Notes under the pieces: model-generated
Database searches by the model: none
What the model was told of the DNA's origin: nothing
The model's input: the letters and a program-made list of their open reading frames with translations, nothing else
NCBI RefSeq assembly: GCF_030381805.1
Contig: NZ_JAUDRH010000005.1
Coordinates: 186,001 to 250,000, forward strand
Reading direction: 5' to 3'
DNA: 64,000 nt
DNA from: Chlorogloeopsis sp. ULAP01
Lineage (GTDB): Bacteria > Cyanobacteriota > Cyanobacteriia > Cyanobacteriales > Nostocaceae
Program-made: the position numbers and the translations under genes
In this document: piece after piece, positions 62,357-64,000 of the stretch
Layout: the number at the start of each line of letters is the position of its first letter
How positions within the stretch are numbered: position 1 is the stretch's first letter

Positions 62357-63211
62357 ATGACAAGTCCAACAGCCACCCTATTAATCTCTTGCCCCGATCA
62401 ACGGGGACTAGTAGCGAAATTTGCTAACTTTATCTATTCTAATGGCGGCAATATTATTCATGCAGATCAACATACAGATTTTGCAGCAGGCTTGTTTCTG
62501 ACGCGTATTGAATGGCAATTAGCAGGGTTTAACTTGCCCCGTGAGTTGATCGCACCTGCATTTAATGCGATCGCTCAACCATTACAGGCTCAATGGGAAC
62601 TTCATTTTTCCGACACTGTTCCTCGGATTGCGATTTGGGTTAGTCAGCAAGACCATTGTCTGCTAGATTTGATTTGGCGCAATCGTGCCAAAGAATTTAC
62701 TGCTGAGATTCCCCTTATTATCAGTAACCATCCCCACCTGAGAGAGATGGCGGAGCAGTTTGGTATTGACTACCACCATATTCCGATTACAAAGGAGAAC
62801 AAAATAGAACAAGAAGCCAAACAATTAGAATTATTGCAGCAGTACAAAATTGATTTAGTTGTATTGGCAAAATATATGCAAATTTTAAGTGCTGATTTTA
62901 TTATTAAATTTCCGCAAATTATCAATATTCACCACTCATTTTTACCAGCATTTGTAGGTGCAAATCCTTATCATAAAGCCTTTGAACGTGGCGTGAAAAT
63001 TATTGGTGCAACGGCACATTATGTAACTTCTGATTTAGATGCGGGGCCAATTATTGAACAAGATGTAGTGCGAGTTAGCCACCGCGATGAAGTTGAAGAT
63101 TTGATTAGAAAAGGTAAGGATTTAGAGAGAGTTGTATTGGCAAGGGCAGTGCGTTTGCATTTACAGAATCGTGTGTTGGTGTATAGGAATCGTACAGTAG
63201 TATTTGAGTGA
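62357..63211 (+). CDS. purU: Formyltetrahydrofolate deformylase
   Basis: ATG at 62357 (MTSPTATLLISC) is preferred over the ORF start at 62321; it gives 284 residues. An N-terminal ACT domain (LLISCPDQRGLVAKFANFIYSNGGNIIHADQHTD) is followed by a formyltransferase-fold domain with IAIWVSQQDHCLLDLIWRN, LAKYMQILSADFI, the catalytic INIHHSFLPAFVGANPYH block and SDLDAGPIIEQDV. It hydrolyses 10-formyl-THF to formate and THF, balancing one-carbon pools. The length matches the family. Confidence 0.95.
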   Translation: MTSPTATLLISCPDQRGLVAKFANFIYSNGGNIIHADQHTDFAAGLFLTRIEWQLAGFNLPRELIAPAFNAIAQPLQAQWELHFSDTVPRIAIWVSQQDHCLLDLIWRNRAKEFTAEIPLIISNHPHLREMAEQFGIDYHHIPITKENKIEQEAKQLELLQQYKIDLVVLAKYMQILSADFIIKFPQIINIHHSFLPAFVGANPYHKAFERGVKIIGATAHYVTSDLDAGPIIEQDVVRVSHRDEVEDLIRKGKDLERVVLARAVRLHLQNRVLVYRNRTVVFE

Positions 63212-63654
63212 TTGATCAAGAAGCAGCACCTCACCCCTAAAACGCCTGGTACTTCAGTTCCAGGCTTATAGCTGAAGTCCGTTTTAACGGACTGAAATTT
63301 TTACCTAGTCAGTTTTAACTAACTTTAGCTTTGCAGCCTTTGAAATTTATTTCTTGGCGGGCAAGAGCGTGGATGGAAGACATGAGACAGACATCTTATC
63401 AAAATTCAATCATGTAATATCAATTTGACAACTTATCCTTGGAATGATCTGGCAAAGAGCAATCAACTACAGATTAGCGATCGCTCAATCAGCAGAAATC
63501 AAAAATTAAGAAATACTTGTGATGTCAAAACTATAGACGGCTTATCATAAGCATTTCTTTTGGGTAATGCTGAGTAACTTCCTTGCGCGACATTGGCAGC
63601 GATCGTTTTTTGAAGAGTGTGTGCAGTTGTTCCTGTCCTGCCTTATTAAAGGCT
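63212..63654. repeat. Intergenic region with a three-hairpin repeat module (63244-63331)
   Basis: Three hairpins follow each other: GCCTGG ... CCAGGC (63244-63265), AGTCCGTTTTAACGGACT (63276-63293) and AGTCAGTTTTAACTAACT (63307-63324). The rest, to 63654, contains HIP1 sites and no gene. The module is of a cyanobacterial interspersed-repeat type. Confidence 0.7.
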
Positions 63655-64000
63655 TTAATTTATTTGCGGCAATACAGTTGTTAGATCACAGCAAGTCCCA
63701 TTACTATGCCAAACTTTGATGCTGTCACCAGACGCATGGCTGATAATAATTTTTCCATCTAGGCTGATTGTGAGATAGTCAATCCTAGACTGATGCCCAT
63801 CAAGTACACAAAGCTGCTGCCTACTCTCCAAATCCCAAATTTCAATAGAGTTAATATTGCCAACCGCAAGCAGCGAACCATCGGGTGTCATCGCACTATG
63901 AGGCATACCCGAATGAGGTTCGCGCTGGCTAATCCCAAGTGTATAAAGTGTTTCCGTTGTTTGTATATCCCAAATGCCAACTGTTGTTTGTTCATTAAGT
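63655..64000 (-). CDS. C-terminal end of a WD40-repeat protein (partial)
   Basis: The frame is open to the window edge, so the start lies beyond base 64000. WD40 units are visible: VGIWDIQTTETLYTLG, an AMTPDGSLLAVGN-IEIWDLESRQQLCVLDGHQSRI unit and a final LTISLDGKIIISHASGDSIKVW. Such proteins in cyanobacteria often carry N-terminal signalling or enzymatic domains that cannot be seen here. Confidence 0.85.
   Translation of the reverse strand, partial: LNEQTTVGIWDIQTTETLYTLGISQREPHSGMPHSAMTPDGSLLAVGNINSIEIWDLESRQQLCVLDGHQSRIDYLTISLDGKIIISHASGDSIKVWHSNGTCCDLTTVLPQIN

Overview
The window comes from a cyanobacterium, most likely a filamentous heterocyst-forming type (Nostocales). The evidence is the very frequent HIP1 octamer GCGATCGC, the moderate G+C, tandem heptamer-like repeats between genes, dense families of small palindromic or MITE-like repeats, and many families that are cyanobacterial or plastid-related: ferredoxin sulfite reductase, PAP/fibrillin, pheophorbide a oxygenase-like Rieske protein, DapL, DUF1517, DUF3134, MEKHLA and a cyanoexosortase-associated protein. 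No tRNA, rRNA, CRISPR array or prophage was seen.

Layout. 0-4 kb: end of a secreted-type protein, then a minus-strand signalling group (REC-GAF-PP2C phosphatase, RsbW-like kinase) and a separate NarL-type regulator. 4-8 kb: a WecG/TagA glycosyltransferase, an FtsE-like ATPase and an armadillo-type membrane protein, followed by about 1 kb of repeats without genes. 8-14 kb: alpha/beta hydrolase, sulfite reductase, a broken DUF389 gene, RsmE and a TPR protein. 14-18.6 kb: a TetR regulator fused to an IS1 InsA-like domain, an Ala/Lys repeat protein, a lipase, a VOC protein and a MEKHLA protein. 18.6-23.1 kb: an exopolysaccharide export operon (exosortase-associated protein, Wza-like, Wzc/GumC-like). 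Its upstream gene is reduced to a stub beside a REP and a RAYT transposase. 24.6-28.3 kb: small membrane peptide, Asp-box beta-propeller, fibrillin and Rieske oxygenase. 28.3-29.5 kb: a MITE and a G+C-rich APH-type kinase that looks transferred. 29.5-32.5 kb: a type IA topoisomerase and a PD-(D/E)XK-like protein, divergent around a sequence matching the cyanobacterial LexA box. 32.5-39.5 kb: DapL, CapA and a four-gene set (phosphoribosyltransferase, two DLH-like hydrolases, FtsH) in which one hydrolase has lost its nucleophile. 40-47 kb: HEAT-repeat protein, DUF3134, DUF1517, a glycosyltransferase and thiE-thiS. 47-57 kb: two DUF1565 beta-helix proteins (one with SPOR, one with SLH repeats) on either side of a YARHG protein, a lone receiver domain and a two-component pair. 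57-64 kb: a GldA/permease/GldG/DUF4340 ABC operon, PurU and the end of a WD40 protein.

The most unusual points are the RAYT gene that carries a REP of its own family inside its reading frame, the TetR-InsA fusion whose stop codon lies at a MITE edge, the LexA-box-controlled topoisomerase/nuclease pair, and the pseudo-hydrolase next to FtsH. All assignments are from reading the sequence; no database search was run.
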